From Pseudomonas_T sp032052615 (lineage in GTDB: Bacteria > Pseudomonadota > Gammaproteobacteria > Pseudomonadales > Pseudomonadaceae), in the NCBI GenBank assembly GCA_032052615.1, contig DAMBWF010000009.1:62001-126000 (forward strand): a stretch of 64,000 bases of DNA, in the 5' to 3' direction. Positions 27,761 through 37,205 of the stretch are shown piece after piece. The translations under genes were made by a program, and so were the position numbers. The number at the start of each line of letters is the position of its first letter. The stretch's first letter is position 1. The notes beneath the pieces were generated by a model that had not been told where the DNA came from, did not search any database, and worked only from the letters and a program-made list of their open reading frames with translations.

Positions 27761-28351
27761 TCAGGAACGGGGCCCCTCCTGGCTCCCGCCATCGGGGCTC
27801 AGTTGCCACAATGCCCGCTGAATCACGGCGTCCAGGTAGTGCGTCTCGTCGTAGATCCTCGCCAGCAGGATGGCGCCCTCGAAGTCGGCCACCAATTGCC
27901 GGCCCAGGCGTCGGGCCTGTTCTTCGCCGTATTTGTCGAGATAGAGGTGGGCGAAGGCGCTCGCCCATTCATTGAGGAACAGCCGTATCGGCTCCATGAG
28001 CTCGGTCTTGCCGTAGGAGGCATCGACCGCCACCACGCCCATCAGGCAGCCGATGGCGTCGTCCTGGAACAGCTTGAGGGCCCGCTCGCCCATGCGAGCG
28101 AGCCGCTCCCGAGGGGTCAGGCTCTCGTCATAAGCGATGGCGAACAGGGCCCGGCCGAGGTGCTGGTGCACACCGTCCAGAACGTCCCGAAGCAGGGCTT
28201 CCTTGTTCGGGTAGTGGTGGTAGAACGAGGCCTTCGTCAGGCCGCAGGCCTCGGCCAGTCGGTCCATGGTGGTGCCGTGGTAGCCGAAGCGCTTGAAGGT
28301 ACGGGCGCAACGCTGAAGGAGTTCGTCGCGGGACATCTTCGAAGGACGCAT
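27761..28351 (-). CDS. TetR-family transcriptional regulator
   Basis: 196 aa. N-terminal HTH in RFGYHGTTMDRLAEACGLTK, then ASFYHHYPNKEALL (about 22-55) is a typical TetR DNA-binding domain; C-terminal ligand domain of the usual length. Divergent from the enoyl-CoA hydratase gene with 147 bases between, which contain a candidate operator. Probably represses the hydratase/hydrolase genes and itself; the ligand may be an acyl-CoA-type compound, but that is inference from context. Confidence 0.9.
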   Translation of the reverse strand: MRPSKMSRDELLQRCARTFKRFGYHGTTMDRLAEACGLTKASFYHHYPNKEALLRDVLDGVHQHLGRALFAIAYDESLTPRERLARMGERALKLFQDDAIGCLMGVVAVDASYGKTELMEPIRLFLNEWASAFAHLYLDKYGEEQARRLGRQLVADFEGAILLARIYDETHYLDAVIQRALWQLSPDGGSQEGPRS

Positions 28352-28418
28352 GGGGGAACCCTGTCGATCAAGGCGGTTGATGCTACGCCATCAGGGCTGG
28401 CGTCTCAATTTGACCATT

Positions 28419-28432
28419 ACCGAACGTTTGTT
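28419..28432. promoter_or_regulatory. candidate TetR operator
   Basis: Imperfect palindrome ACCGAAC/GTTTGTT (5 of 7 positions symmetric) in the divergent TetR-hydratase region, inside a locally AT-rich stretch. Confidence 0.35.
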
Positions 28433-28498
28433 TAGTTTAAGTCGCGGCGCCCGGCTGCCAATCGGACCGGGTTCTTCTCACGCATCAGGACACTAGCC

Positions 28499-29296
28499 AT
28501 GACCGAAGCCAACAGCGGGCCGGGCCGCGTCACACGCGAACAACGGAACCACCTCTTGCTGATCGGACTGGACCGCGCGGGCAAGCGCAACGCCTTCGAC
28601 AGCGCCATGCTGACGGCGCTGTCCCTTGCCTTAGGCGACTACGAGCGCGACGACACGTTGCGTTGCGCTGTTCTGTTCGCCCATGGCGAGCATTTCACCG
28701 CGGGGCTCGACTTGATGGAGTTGACGCCGAAGCTCGCCTCCGGCGGCTTCCGCTACCCCGAGACCGGCCTTGATCCCTGGGGCGTTTCCGGGCCGCGCCG
28801 GACCAAGCCGGTCGTGGTGGCCGTGCAGGGCACCTGCTGGACCGTCGGCATCGAGCTGATGCTGAACGCCGATATCGTCGTCGCCGCGAACGACGCCCGC
28901 TTCGCCCATCTGGAGGTACTCCGGGGCATTCCACCGTCGGGCGGCTCCAGCGTGCGCTTTCCCCACGCGGCCGGCTGGACCGATGCCATGCGCTACCTGC
29001 TCACCGGCGACGCCTTCGACGCAGCGGAAGCGCTGCGCATGCGTCTGCTGACCGAGGTCGTCGAGCCTGGCCAGGCGCTGCCCCGCGCACTCGCCTATGC
29101 CGAGCGCATCGCCCAGGCGGCGCCGCTGGCGATCAAGGCGACGTTGCGCTCGGCCTTCCAGGCCCGGGACGAGGGCGACGAGGCCGCGCTGTCGCGCCTT
29201 GGTGACGCGCTGCATGCCTTGCTCCGAAGCGACGATGTTCGCGAGGGCGTGATGGCGATGCTGCAAAAGCGCGACCCGGTGTTCACGGGGCGCTGA
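28499..29296 (+). CDS. enoyl-CoA hydratase/isomerase family protein
   Basis: 265-aa crotonase-fold protein. FAHGEHFTAGLDL is the CoA/oxyanion-hole segment and QGTCWTVGIELMLNADIV the second oxyanion region; LRGIPPSGGSS follows, where hydratases often carry a catalytic Glu, here not obvious. The reaction could therefore be hydration, isomerisation or another crotonase chemistry. AGGA precedes ATG 28499. Likely co-transcribed with the following hydrolase and controlled by the divergent TetR. Confidence 0.85.
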   Translation: MTEANSGPGRVTREQRNHLLLIGLDRAGKRNAFDSAMLTALSLALGDYERDDTLRCAVLFAHGEHFTAGLDLMELTPKLASGGFRYPETGLDPWGVSGPRRTKPVVVAVQGTCWTVGIELMLNADIVVAANDARFAHLEVLRGIPPSGGSSVRFPHAAGWTDAMRYLLTGDAFDAAEALRMRLLTEVVEPGQALPRALAYAERIAQAAPLAIKATLRSAFQARDEGDEAALSRLGDALHALLRSDDVREGVMAMLQKRDPVFTGR

Positions 29297-29378
29297 GGCC
29301 CAGCGGCGTATTGCCTCGCTTGGCGGCGCGGCTCCGCCCTCTTCTTTCTCGTCAGGACCGACCCCGTCAGGACCGACC

Positions 29379-30317
29379 ATGCATTCACTATCGAGCAGCA
29401 CCGCGTCGCCACCCGCGTTAGCGCGCATCCGCCTGAGCGCCCGGGACGGGTATCCGTTGTCCGCCTGCCGGTATACCGCCGCCGGGACGGCCAGGGGCAA
29501 CCTGATCGTCGCGGGCGCGACCGGGGTAAAGCAACGCTTCTACCGGCGCTTCGCGGAATACGCGGCCCGGCGTGGGCTGAACGTGCTCACCCTCGATTAC
29601 CGAGGCATCGGCGAGTCCGCGCCGGCCACCCTGAAAGGCTTTCACATGTCCTACCTGGACTGGGCCTACCAAGACTTGGCCGCGGCCGTGGACTTGCTCG
29701 CCGAGGCGCCGCTGCCGCTGTACTGGGTGGGCCATTCGTTCGGCGGCCACGGAATCGGCCTGTTACCCAACCACGACCGGATCACCGCCTGCTATTGCCT
29801 GGGCAGCGGCGCCGGCTGGAGCGGCTGGATGAGCCGGGCGGAAGCCCTCAAGGTACGCCTGCTCTGGAGCGGCGTGCTGCCACCGATCGTGTGGTGGAAA
29901 GGCTACATGGCCTGGAGCCTGCTAGGAATGGGCGACGACCTGCCGCTGGGGGTCTACCGGGACTGGAAGCGCTGGTGCGCGTTCCCCCGCTACTACTTCG
30001 ACGACCCCGGCATGGCCGAGGTGGCGGCATGCTATGGGGACGTGCGCATGCCCTGCGTCTTCGCCACCTCGGTGGATGATCCCTGGGCCCCGCCTCGCTC
30101 CCGGGATGCCTTCGTGGAGGGTTATCGCAACGCCCCGCTGATCCGACGCGATCTCCAGCCGCGACCCGGGGAAACGATAGGGCACATGGGATATTTCCTC
30201 GAGAGCGCCCAACCGCTTTGGGAGGAAATCCTGGAGTGGCTCCTGGGCCAGGAAGCGGCCGCGCCGGGCCAGACCGCCGATTCCCTTGGTCAAGGGGTGT
30301 CGCCTTACGCTCCTTGA
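29379..30317 (+). CDS. alpha/beta hydrolase
   Basis: 312 aa. Nucleophile elbow GHSFGGH (Ser about residue 123), likely acid Asp in FATSVDDPWAPP, and His in GETIGHMGYF complete the triad. No signal peptide. Trp-rich middle (about 140-200) may form a lid. 82 bases after the hydratase gene, so probably one transcript. Substrate unknown; an ester or thioester fits the neighbourhood. Confidence 0.85.
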   Translation: MHSLSSSTASPPALARIRLSARDGYPLSACRYTAAGTARGNLIVAGATGVKQRFYRRFAEYAARRGLNVLTLDYRGIGESAPATLKGFHMSYLDWAYQDLAAAVDLLAEAPLPLYWVGHSFGGHGIGLLPNHDRITACYCLGSGAGWSGWMSRAEALKVRLLWSGVLPPIVWWKGYMAWSLLGMGDDLPLGVYRDWKRWCAFPRYYFDDPGMAEVAACYGDVRMPCVFATSVDDPWAPPRSRDAFVEGYRNAPLIRRDLQPRPGETIGHMGYFLESAQPLWEEILEWLLGQEAAAPGQTADSLGQGVSPYAP

Positions 30318-30640
30318 GCCCCATGGAGCGCTCTCGCAGCCGGTACCACCGGGCCGGCGCCTGGGAGCGGAAAAAAGGACAGCTACGCTGCCATTGCCGA
30401 CGCCTCCAGGCGAGCCGCCACCGGGACGATCGCCAGCAGCGCACGGCCCGCACATGACGTTCAGGCCCTGGCACGCTATCGTTCGGCGTTCTTCCGCTCC
30501 GCAAGGCCCAGCCGTGAGAACCGATAGCCGCCTGTCCCGCATGTCCACGTCTTCGAACACCTGGCTGGCGCGGGGACTAACCTCACGAAGAGTGTCGTTG
30601 CCGCGCACAGAGCCTGTAGCGGGGGCACGCCTCGGCGGGA
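30318..30640. other. intergenic region between convergent genes
   Basis: 323 bases between the hydrolase and the MCP gene. No gene or convincing terminator; only weak stems such as CGCTCC/GGAGCG near 30310-30332. Confidence 0.5.
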
Positions 30641-32272
30641 TCAGATTTCGAATTGCTCGACCTGCCGCTCCAAGGACAGCGCCAGTTGCTCGACCGTGGT
30701 GGCGTTCTGGGAAGCACCGGCGATGCCATGGCTATTCCGCTCGGCCATCTGCGCGATGCGCTCCACGGCGCGGGCTACATCCTGACTGGCGGCCGCCTGC
30801 TCCTGCAGCGCCATGGAAATCTGGTCGACCACCGAGATGATCCGCGTCGACCCCTGACGGATTTGCTCGATGGCACCGTTGGCGGCCTGAGCCAGCTTCA
30901 GCCCGCTGTCGACCTGATCGACGCCCACCTCCATGCGGCTGACCGCATCGTGGGCGCTCGCCTGGATGGTCTTGATCATGTCGCTGATTTCCTGGGTCGA
31001 CTTGCCGGTGCGCTGCGCCAGCAAGCGGACCTCATCCGCGACCACGGCGAACCCCCGCCCCTGATCGCCCGCGCGCGCGGCCTCGATGGCGGCGTTGAGG
31101 GCGAGCAGGTTGGTCTGCTCGGCAATTTCGGTGATGACGTTGACGATGGAGGAAATCTGCTCGATGTGCTGGCCGAGTTGGGCGACCTGGCCAGCCGAGT
31201 TCTGCACGGTCGTGGCGATGTCACTCATGCTCTGCAGCGTGCGCTGGATGACTTCGCCCCCTTCCGCGGATTGCTTACCGGAGTCGGTGGAAATCCCATG
31301 GGCCTCGCTGGCATTGGTCGCCACATGGCTGATGCTGACGGTCAACTGCTCGACGGTCGCGGCCATGCTGGAGGCGGATTGCGACTGATCAAGGGCGGCG
31401 CTGGAGAGCTCGCCCGACACGTTGGAGATATTTCGCGCCGCGTCCAGCAAATCCCGGGAGCTTTGCTTGATCTCCATGATCATCTCGCGCAGGCGCGTCT
31501 GCATGGCCGCGAACGCATGCAACAACTTGCCGATTTCGTCTTGGCTGGTGTTTTTGATCGCTACGTTCAGGCGGCCTGCGGCGATGGCATTGGCGACCTG
31601 AACCGCGCTGTTCAACCGATGCTTGAGGTTGGCGGACAGGGTGAAAGCGATGATCAGCGCCACCAGGGCCGATACGATGCCTCCGACGATCAGCGACCCC
31701 GTGGCATAGTTGGCCACGCTGGTCAGCGCCTCTCGGCGCGTCGTAAGGAGCTTCTCTTCCTCGCCCCGTATTTCCGCCACCAGGCGCCGCATGTTGTCCA
31801 TCTTCTGCTTGTCCTGCCGCTGGACGATCCGCTGCACCACGTCGTCCATCGGGCGGGTGCCCGCCACCACGGCCCGACGCAGGTCGAGAGTGCCTTGAAT
31901 GTCCTCGCTCAGCCATTTTTCCTGAGTAGCCTTGAGTTCATCCAGGCGGCGCTGCTGCTGTGGGTTGTCGGAGGTGAGCTGCTTGAGGGTGCTCCAGCTT
32001 TTCTCGAAGCCCTCTTTTCCGCCATTGAACGGCTCGAGGAACTCTTCCTGCCCGCTCAAGGCGAAGCCGCGCATGCCTGTCTCGATGTTGGTCAGGCTGA
32101 CCAGCAGCATGCCCGCCTGGTCGATGACCTGATACGTATGGATGTTCCAGTCCACGGTTTCATCGACCCGCTGGAAGCCGTATCGGGCGATACCGACCAG
32201 CACCACGATGATGGCGATGATGAGCGCGAAGCCCGCGCTGAGTTTTTGCGTGATCGTCAGATGTGAAAGCAT
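30641..32272 (-). CDS. methyl-accepting chemotaxis protein with CHASE3-like sensor
   Basis: 543 aa. TM1 about 10-30, periplasmic helical CHASE3-like domain about 32-185 (TNIETGMRGFALSGQEEFLEPF), TM2 about 188-210, HAMP about 212-265, coiled-coil signalling domain with the hairpin tip EQTNLLALNAAIEAARAGDQ. No C-terminal CheB/CheR docking pentapeptide. The sensor resembles that of the hybrid kinase at 13117, so the two may sense similar inputs. Single gene. Confidence 0.92.
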   Translation of the reverse strand: MLSHLTITQKLSAGFALIIAIIVVLVGIARYGFQRVDETVDWNIHTYQVIDQAGMLLVSLTNIETGMRGFALSGQEEFLEPFNGGKEGFEKSWSTLKQLTSDNPQQQRRLDELKATQEKWLSEDIQGTLDLRRAVVAGTRPMDDVVQRIVQRQDKQKMDNMRRLVAEIRGEEEKLLTTRREALTSVANYATGSLIVGGIVSALVALIIAFTLSANLKHRLNSAVQVANAIAAGRLNVAIKNTSQDEIGKLLHAFAAMQTRLREMIMEIKQSSRDLLDAARNISNVSGELSSAALDQSQSASSMAATVEQLTVSISHVATNASEAHGISTDSGKQSAEGGEVIQRTLQSMSDIATTVQNSAGQVAQLGQHIEQISSIVNVITEIAEQTNLLALNAAIEAARAGDQGRGFAVVADEVRLLAQRTGKSTQEISDMIKTIQASAHDAVSRMEVGVDQVDSGLKLAQAANGAIEQIRQGSTRIISVVDQISMALQEQAAASQDVARAVERIAQMAERNSHGIAGASQNATTVEQLALSLERQVEQFEI

Positions 32273-32551
32273 GGCGTCATCCTGGCATCGTCATATGGCG
32301 AGCACCGTACCGGTGGCGCTCCTGCTAGCGGCGAGGAGGCGGCTAACTTTCTCAGCGTAGCCGAAGTTGAGAAAAGACAACGGGACCGACGCGGGACCGC
32401 TCGCCAGACAGGCGGTGCCGTCGTTGGCCTCGGATGCACGCACCTTGCAGACATTTCTCACACCGTTTTGACGAAACGCCCACATCGCCGCGCCTAGGCT
32501 GGCCTCAACGTCGAAGCGTCCCGCTTCGCCCTGGCCGTCCGGAATGCCGCC

Positions 32552-32911
32552 ATGTCCCGTCTCCCGCTCCCTTGGTTGCTGTCGCTGATCGCCCTGACGG
32601 GGTGCCAATCGCAGCAGGAGCGCCTGCGGGCGGAAGGCTATCCCCCCGCGTTCGCCGCGGGTTTCGAGGCGGGATGCGGCAGCGGACGACAGGCCGCGGG
32701 CGGGATCGGCGGGTTCCACAAGGACGTCGCACGCTATTCGACCCTGCCGCTCTACGCCCAGGGCTGGGACGACGGTTTTCACCAGTGCCAAGCCATGGAG
32801 GAAGAGCGCGATCGCGAAGCCTATTGGCACCAGCGCTATGACACGCGTGAAGAGGAATGGGAGCGGGAAAAGGGCCGCGCCTGGGCGAACGCGCTACGCC
32901 ACCATCCTTGA
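32552..32911 (+). CDS. small predicted lipoprotein
   Basis: 119 aa with signal peptide and lipobox LIALTGC (Cys about residue 18). Mature part has GYPPAFAAGFEAGCGSGRQA, then FHKD and YAQGWDDGFHQC, two Gly/Phe-rich turns each followed by Cys, then a very charged helical C-terminus (DTREEEWEREKGRAWA). Not recognised. Ends before a 46-bp palindrome that may be its terminator. Confidence 0.7.
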   Translation: MSRLPLPWLLSLIALTGCQSQQERLRAEGYPPAFAAGFEAGCGSGRQAAGGIGGFHKDVARYSTLPLYAQGWDDGFHQCQAMEEERDREAYWHQRYDTREEEWEREKGRAWANALRHHP

Positions 32912-32936
32912 GTGGCGTCTCGGACAGATCGTATCT

Positions 32937-32982
32937 GGTCTTACTGAAACGCCGCTCCTCGGAGCGGCGTTTCAGTAAGACC
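32937..32982. repeat. 46-bp perfect palindrome
   Basis: Two 22-base arms (left arm begins GGTCTTACTGAAACGCC) with a 2-base TC loop, no mismatch. Lies between convergent genes, so it may terminate both transcripts, though no T-tract adjoins it. Confidence 0.85.
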
Positions 32983-33038
32983 GGCGTGCCGTCGATGAGT
33001 CGATCAACGCTCATCGACACCACACGATGGCGAACCCA

Positions 33039-33542
33039 TTAGGGTTTTTTCAACGTCGCCGCCTGGTTGCCACCTTGCTCGGCGATGGCCGAGAGCTTTT
33101 CGTCGGTGGCTTTTTCTTCTTTCAAGGTGTCCACCAGCAGACGGATCGCCTCCTCTTTCATGCCCAAGTGCTTGGCCATGGACACGAGGGTGCCGTAGCT
33201 GGCGATTTCGTAATGCTCGACCTTTTGCGCGGCGCCGATCAGGCCGGCGTCCAGGATCTCGCCTTTTTCGATTTCCTCGATCAGCTCCTTGGACTCCTCG
33301 ATCAGCCCTTCCATGGCGATGCACTTCATGCGCTTGAGCTTCAGGCCGGCGATCTCGACGAACTGGTCGATACGCTCGATCTGGCCCTGGGTTTCTTCCA
33401 GGTGAGCCTTGAAGGCCTCGGCCAGCACCGGGTTGGTCGCGGCGCGCGCCAAGCGCGGCAGAGCTTTGGTGATCTGCTTTTCAGCGCTGTAAACGTCCGA
33501 AAGTTCGTGGATAAACAAATCTTCAACGGTCTTCCTAGCCAT
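33039..33542 (-). CDS. YciE/YciF-like ferritin-fold protein (DUF892)
   Basis: 167 aa, all helical. Starts with VEDLFIHELSDVYSAEKQI and contains EETQGQIERIDQ and KVEHYEIASYGTL, the Glu/His pattern of the DUF892 four-helix bundle with a di-iron-type site. Members are stress-induced in enteric bacteria; biochemical role unclear. Preceded by GGTGAG. Single gene left of the tail locus. Confidence 0.88.
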   Translation of the reverse strand: MARKTVEDLFIHELSDVYSAEKQITKALPRLARAATNPVLAEAFKAHLEETQGQIERIDQFVEIAGLKLKRMKCIAMEGLIEESKELIEEIEKGEILDAGLIGAAQKVEHYEIASYGTLVSMAKHLGMKEEAIRLLVDTLKEEKATDEKLSAIAEQGGNQAATLKKP

Positions 33543-33739
33543 TTCTCACCTCAGTCACTGTTTGGGGGGAACGTCGAACGCTCCCTTGTTTCGTCCGTGA
33601 CCTCCCATCGAGAGTTCAAACGAATGAATCGCGAGCGCGATGGCCGGGACGGTACCGCTTCACTACTGGCTTGAAGCGAGCAAGGCGGGCACCCGCTGGA
33701 CGCAAGTCGCTACAGCGTCACGCGAGCACCCGCGATTAC

Positions 33740-34147
33740 TCAAGCCTCGACTACTTCGGAGGACTTCTCCGGCCATTTCAGCTCCGGCAGTCTCGCGATC
33801 AGTTCCTCATCGGTCGGTGCGGTGCGCGTATCGGCCTTGCTCTCCTCGATGATCCGCTCCACCGCCAGGCGGCACTGGTCGCGCCACTCAAGGCCCGCCT
33901 CGCCTTCGGCCCTGAAGCGCGCCACCTTGCTGTTTGCATAGCTGCACAGCGTCAGCAGGTCCTTGTATCGGTGCCCTTGAGCGCCACTGTCCATCCAGCG
34001 CCGAGCTGTCTCATGCAAGCGAGTTTTCATCGTCTCCACGTCCTCGGGCGCGAAGGACAGTCGTCCGATGTCGATGCCCATGGCGGCGATCATCTCCAGG
34101 CTGTCCCCATAGGTGAAGGGTTGCCCATCCAGCAAGATCTGTTTCAT
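33740..34147 (-). CDS. tail fibre assembly-type protein
   Basis: 135 aa, cytoplasmic, mostly helical (LEMIAAMGIDIGRLSF, then WRDQCRLAVERIIEES). Position, size and ATGA overlap with the preceding fibre-like gene fit a fibre chaperone. Sequence family not securely recognised. Last gene of the long minus-strand tail operon. Confidence 0.5.
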   Translation of the reverse strand: MKQILLDGQPFTYGDSLEMIAAMGIDIGRLSFAPEDVETMKTRLHETARRWMDSGAQGHRYKDLLTLCSYANSKVARFRAEGEAGLEWRDQCRLAVERIIEESKADTRTAPTDEELIARLPELKWPEKSSEVVEA

Positions 34148-34908
34148 GAGTTCAGTCCGTTAAGGGTGGGGATGGGGCAGGTCAAGGCGCCGAAGTCGGC
34201 GATGCCCGGAGTGACCACGGGGAGGGCCATCTGAATGATCGAGCCTGGAACGGCGCCCAGGTAAGGAAATACGTTGTCGTAGCCCAGCACGGTCTGATGA
34301 ACGACACGGATCTTCACGAAGCCTTCCGCTGGCATGATCGCGGTGCCCGCCGGTACCAAGGTGTCGTTCTTGTAGTACGGCACGCCGATGTAAAGGGTGC
34401 CGGACTTCGCCCGAACCCGGGCGCCGAAGGTAGCGTAACCACCGGCGCCATAGACCACCCGGGTATTGTTGATGGTGAGCATGTAGCCACTGCCGCCGAT
34501 CGCACCGGCCTGGCCGGTTCCCGCGGTGAGCTGGCCAAGATAGAACTCCACGCCGTAGCGAGCGGTGGCCCCCGTGCGTCCCATCGAGACCAGCAACGCC
34601 TGGACATCCGCTGTCAGCGCTTCGCCGGCCCCCCCATTGGTACTGTTGTCGAAGACAAACTTGCCGGCGGATATCCAGGGGCCGGAGTTGTTGTAGGGTG
34701 TCAGGAAACCATGGGCGGCGAACCCGGTTCCCAGCATCAGGGTGGAGGGATCGATCTTGCCGGCGAAGCGCCCGCTGTCGTTGAGCATGTTGACCGGCGC
34801 GAGGTTTACCCCCGCGAGGGCGGTCTCGATCGTCGTCCAGTTCGTGTCGATTTCGGCGCGCGTCAACGCGCGACCGACATCGGCCCATTTATTCAAACTG
34901 AAGGCCAT
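34144..34908 (-). CDS. probable tail fibre / receptor-binding protein
   Basis: 254 aa. N-terminus MAFSLNKWADVGRALTRAEI resembles a phage-fibre attachment segment; the rest is Gly/Ala/Val-rich beta sequence (YMLTINNTRVVYGAGGY). Placed after the J-like protein, where host-range determinants normally lie. Overlaps the chaperone-like gene by ATGA. Specificity cannot be read from sequence. Confidence 0.55.
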   Translation of the reverse strand: MAFSLNKWADVGRALTRAEIDTNWTTIETALAGVNLAPVNMLNDSGRFAGKIDPSTLMLGTGFAAHGFLTPYNNSGPWISAGKFVFDNSTNGGAGEALTADVQALLVSMGRTGATARYGVEFYLGQLTAGTGQAGAIGGSGYMLTINNTRVVYGAGGYATFGARVRAKSGTLYIGVPYYKNDTLVPAGTAIMPAEGFVKIRVVHQTVLGYDNVFPYLGAVPGSIIQMALPVVTPGIADFGALTCPIPTLNGLNS

Positions 34909-34910
34909 TG

Positions 34911-37205
34911 TCAGTTACCTGTGTATTGGATGAAGCGGAGGGCGTAGAAGGCAGGGGTGTGGGGCGCCGAGCCCACCATCGTATGTTGGTGATTCGGCTC
35001 ATCGGCACTGTGCTTTGCAGACTCGGTCGTCTCTTCGGCCATGGACACCCCACCTCTGTGGTTATGCTTACCATCCGGGGTCGTGGTGCCGCTCCATGTA
35101 GCAGTGTTGTTTCCCGCTACGCTACCCGCGGTTGTAGGGTCGGCGTACTCGATGAAATAGTCGCGTAGGTCTACCGTGCCGTTCGCTCCGTCGCACCAGT
35201 GCCAGCCACTGGCATTGGGCAACGCATCGAAAGGCCAGCCGACGATTGCGCCGGGCACTATTTCGGCTTCCCCCGTGGCCACATAGAGCACCAGACGTCG
35301 TCGTTTGGGGTTAAGGTTTACCTTGATGGCCGACCCTGGATGAGCGTGCCCGCCAGCAGACACGGAAGAACCTGTTCGCCAAAAACCATTGGTCAATTTA
35401 CGACGATAGGCATGGGTATGTTCGCCCGCCACATCCAGGGCCACTCCAGCGTTGACGGGAAATACACTGCCGCCCGGGCCCACATTGGCGCCGGCCTTAG
35501 CGAGCCGTCCTGCGAAACGAGTAATGGCGGTCAGGGCACCGGATACCAAGGGTGCGTTGCACAGCACGCCCGCATTCGTTGGCAGTGTGTCAGGCGCCCC
35601 GGTCTTCTGAATCCAGCGTAGGGTCCAGTAAAGCGGCTCCATGTTCGTGACAGTACTATAACCATGGGCATGTCCACCCCCCGGAAGCGCGGAATTCACG
35701 TAGGAGAACCCCTGCTCCACCATTGCGGGGCCAGTCGGCGCGCTGAACGTACCGGTTCCGGTATGATCAGGAACAGCCGTGGTCATGCCCTTGATATTCA
35801 CCAAGTTACTGCCGCCAATTGTCCCGTTGGCATGACTCCCGCCAGCACCCAACAACGCACGTCCTTCCGTTCCGGCCCATGAGGTCCAGCCGCTTGGGAT
35901 ATCGCCGGCATATAGGGGAACAAGCGCGCCGACAGGCACGCTAGTGGCGCTACCGCTGGGAATATCGTCCGGGTAAAGCAGCGCGTCATAATGCTCTGCT
36001 GTCACCTGATGAATACCCAGAGCAATCATTTCCACACTCAACACTCGCACCCACCGGTTAGTGAGTCCCCAGACGTCGGGTAACCTGACTACATCGCCCC
36101 GTTGAAAACGCAGCCCTTCATCGAACACCTGCCAAGCGTAACGACCCGGCAGTTGCAAGCGACGCAAGCGCATGAGCGCCTTGCGCGTCGCCTCCGACAG
36201 GCGGCGTATGCCAGGCATGTTCACGTCGGACGTAAGCTCCGGCACATCTCCGGTGTCGACCCCAGGCAGGGCCACTCGCGCCGGCTGGTCACCCCAGGCC
36301 GTGGCGTTGCCGCTACTGGGGGTATAGCGGACCGTCACCGCCGTAGGCGCGTCGCTCAGGTCCGCGCCGGTCAGACGCATGCTGTTCTCGATGATGTCGG
36401 CTCGGGTAAGGACAGCGGCTGGCTCGGCCACCGGCGCGTCTGGCACGAGTAGGACCCGGTCCCCGTCGTAACTCCACAGGCATTCGGCGTAGGCCGCGAA
36501 CAAGTCGATCTGCTCGCTTAGCTTGGCGCTACGGGCCAAGGTCAACCCCATTTGGCAGCGCGGCTCCACGCCGCCCACCAGGGCGTCGCAACGATCCGCT
36601 ACCTGCGCCACGCCGATCACGTCGCGCCCCGGCCCGTACAGGGTCGAGGTGACGAAATCGCGCAGGCACAGTGCGGGGTTGCGACTCCATTGCACGATGC
36701 CGCTACGTGGATCGTAGACCTTACGCCCACGCACCACCGCTTCGAAGCGGGGGAACCCGGTGATCACTCCCGGATGGATCACGAAAACCGTATAGGCCCA
36801 ATTCGGAAAGGCATCGTTGAAACCGGCCAGGCTCGCCTTGAGGATGAGGTCGACCGCCTGGCTCGCCGTGCCGGTGTAATGGGTCATGCTCACACCGGCC
36901 GGCAGGTCGGCGCCATTGATATAGGCTGCCTGCACTCCTTCGATTTCGCCCCAACTCCAGCCGATGGCGCAGACCAACTTATTACCGTAGGCGCCACTGA
37001 CGGGAACCACGGGCCGTACCAGGAACAGCCCACCCACCCGGTCCTCCCCATAGATCACCGGCATGACTTGATCCAAGCCGGTGATGGTCTGCTGGCGCTC
37101 GCCGCTGGACACTTGGTTGCGGTTGAGGTTGCTGGCGGAAGGTCTGGAGAGTGAATCGATGGGCTGCACATACCCCGGAAGCCGGGGATCGTAGGACTTA
37201 GCCAC
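34911..37205 (-). CDS. J-like tail tip protein with fused collar/fibre region
   Basis: 764 aa. N-terminal part (about 1-420) is J-like: GLDQVMPVIYGEDRVGG, then LCLRDFVTSTLYGPG and RRLQLPGRYAWQVFDEG, as in host-contact tip proteins of siphophages. The C-terminal part (from about 425) is collar-like, with VPVGALVPLYAGDIPSGWTS and WHWCDGANGTVDLRDYFIEY, repeated short receptor-type sequences, and ends in FYALRFIQYTG. A natural tip-fibre fusion in one chain. Its start overlaps the preceding gene by 8 bases. Confidence 0.75.
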   Translation of the reverse strand: MAKSYDPRLPGYVQPIDSLSRPSASNLNRNQVSSGERQQTITGLDQVMPVIYGEDRVGGLFLVRPVVPVSGAYGNKLVCAIGWSWGEIEGVQAAYINGADLPAGVSMTHYTGTASQAVDLILKASLAGFNDAFPNWAYTVFVIHPGVITGFPRFEAVVRGRKVYDPRSGIVQWSRNPALCLRDFVTSTLYGPGRDVIGVAQVADRCDALVGGVEPRCQMGLTLARSAKLSEQIDLFAAYAECLWSYDGDRVLLVPDAPVAEPAAVLTRADIIENSMRLTGADLSDAPTAVTVRYTPSSGNATAWGDQPARVALPGVDTGDVPELTSDVNMPGIRRLSEATRKALMRLRRLQLPGRYAWQVFDEGLRFQRGDVVRLPDVWGLTNRWVRVLSVEMIALGIHQVTAEHYDALLYPDDIPSGSATSVPVGALVPLYAGDIPSGWTSWAGTEGRALLGAGGSHANGTIGGSNLVNIKGMTTAVPDHTGTGTFSAPTGPAMVEQGFSYVNSALPGGGHAHGYSTVTNMEPLYWTLRWIQKTGAPDTLPTNAGVLCNAPLVSGALTAITRFAGRLAKAGANVGPGGSVFPVNAGVALDVAGEHTHAYRRKLTNGFWRTGSSVSAGGHAHPGSAIKVNLNPKRRRLVLYVATGEAEIVPGAIVGWPFDALPNASGWHWCDGANGTVDLRDYFIEYADPTTAGSVAGNNTATWSGTTTPDGKHNHRGGVSMAEETTESAKHSADEPNHQHTMVGSAPHTPAFYALRFIQYTGN

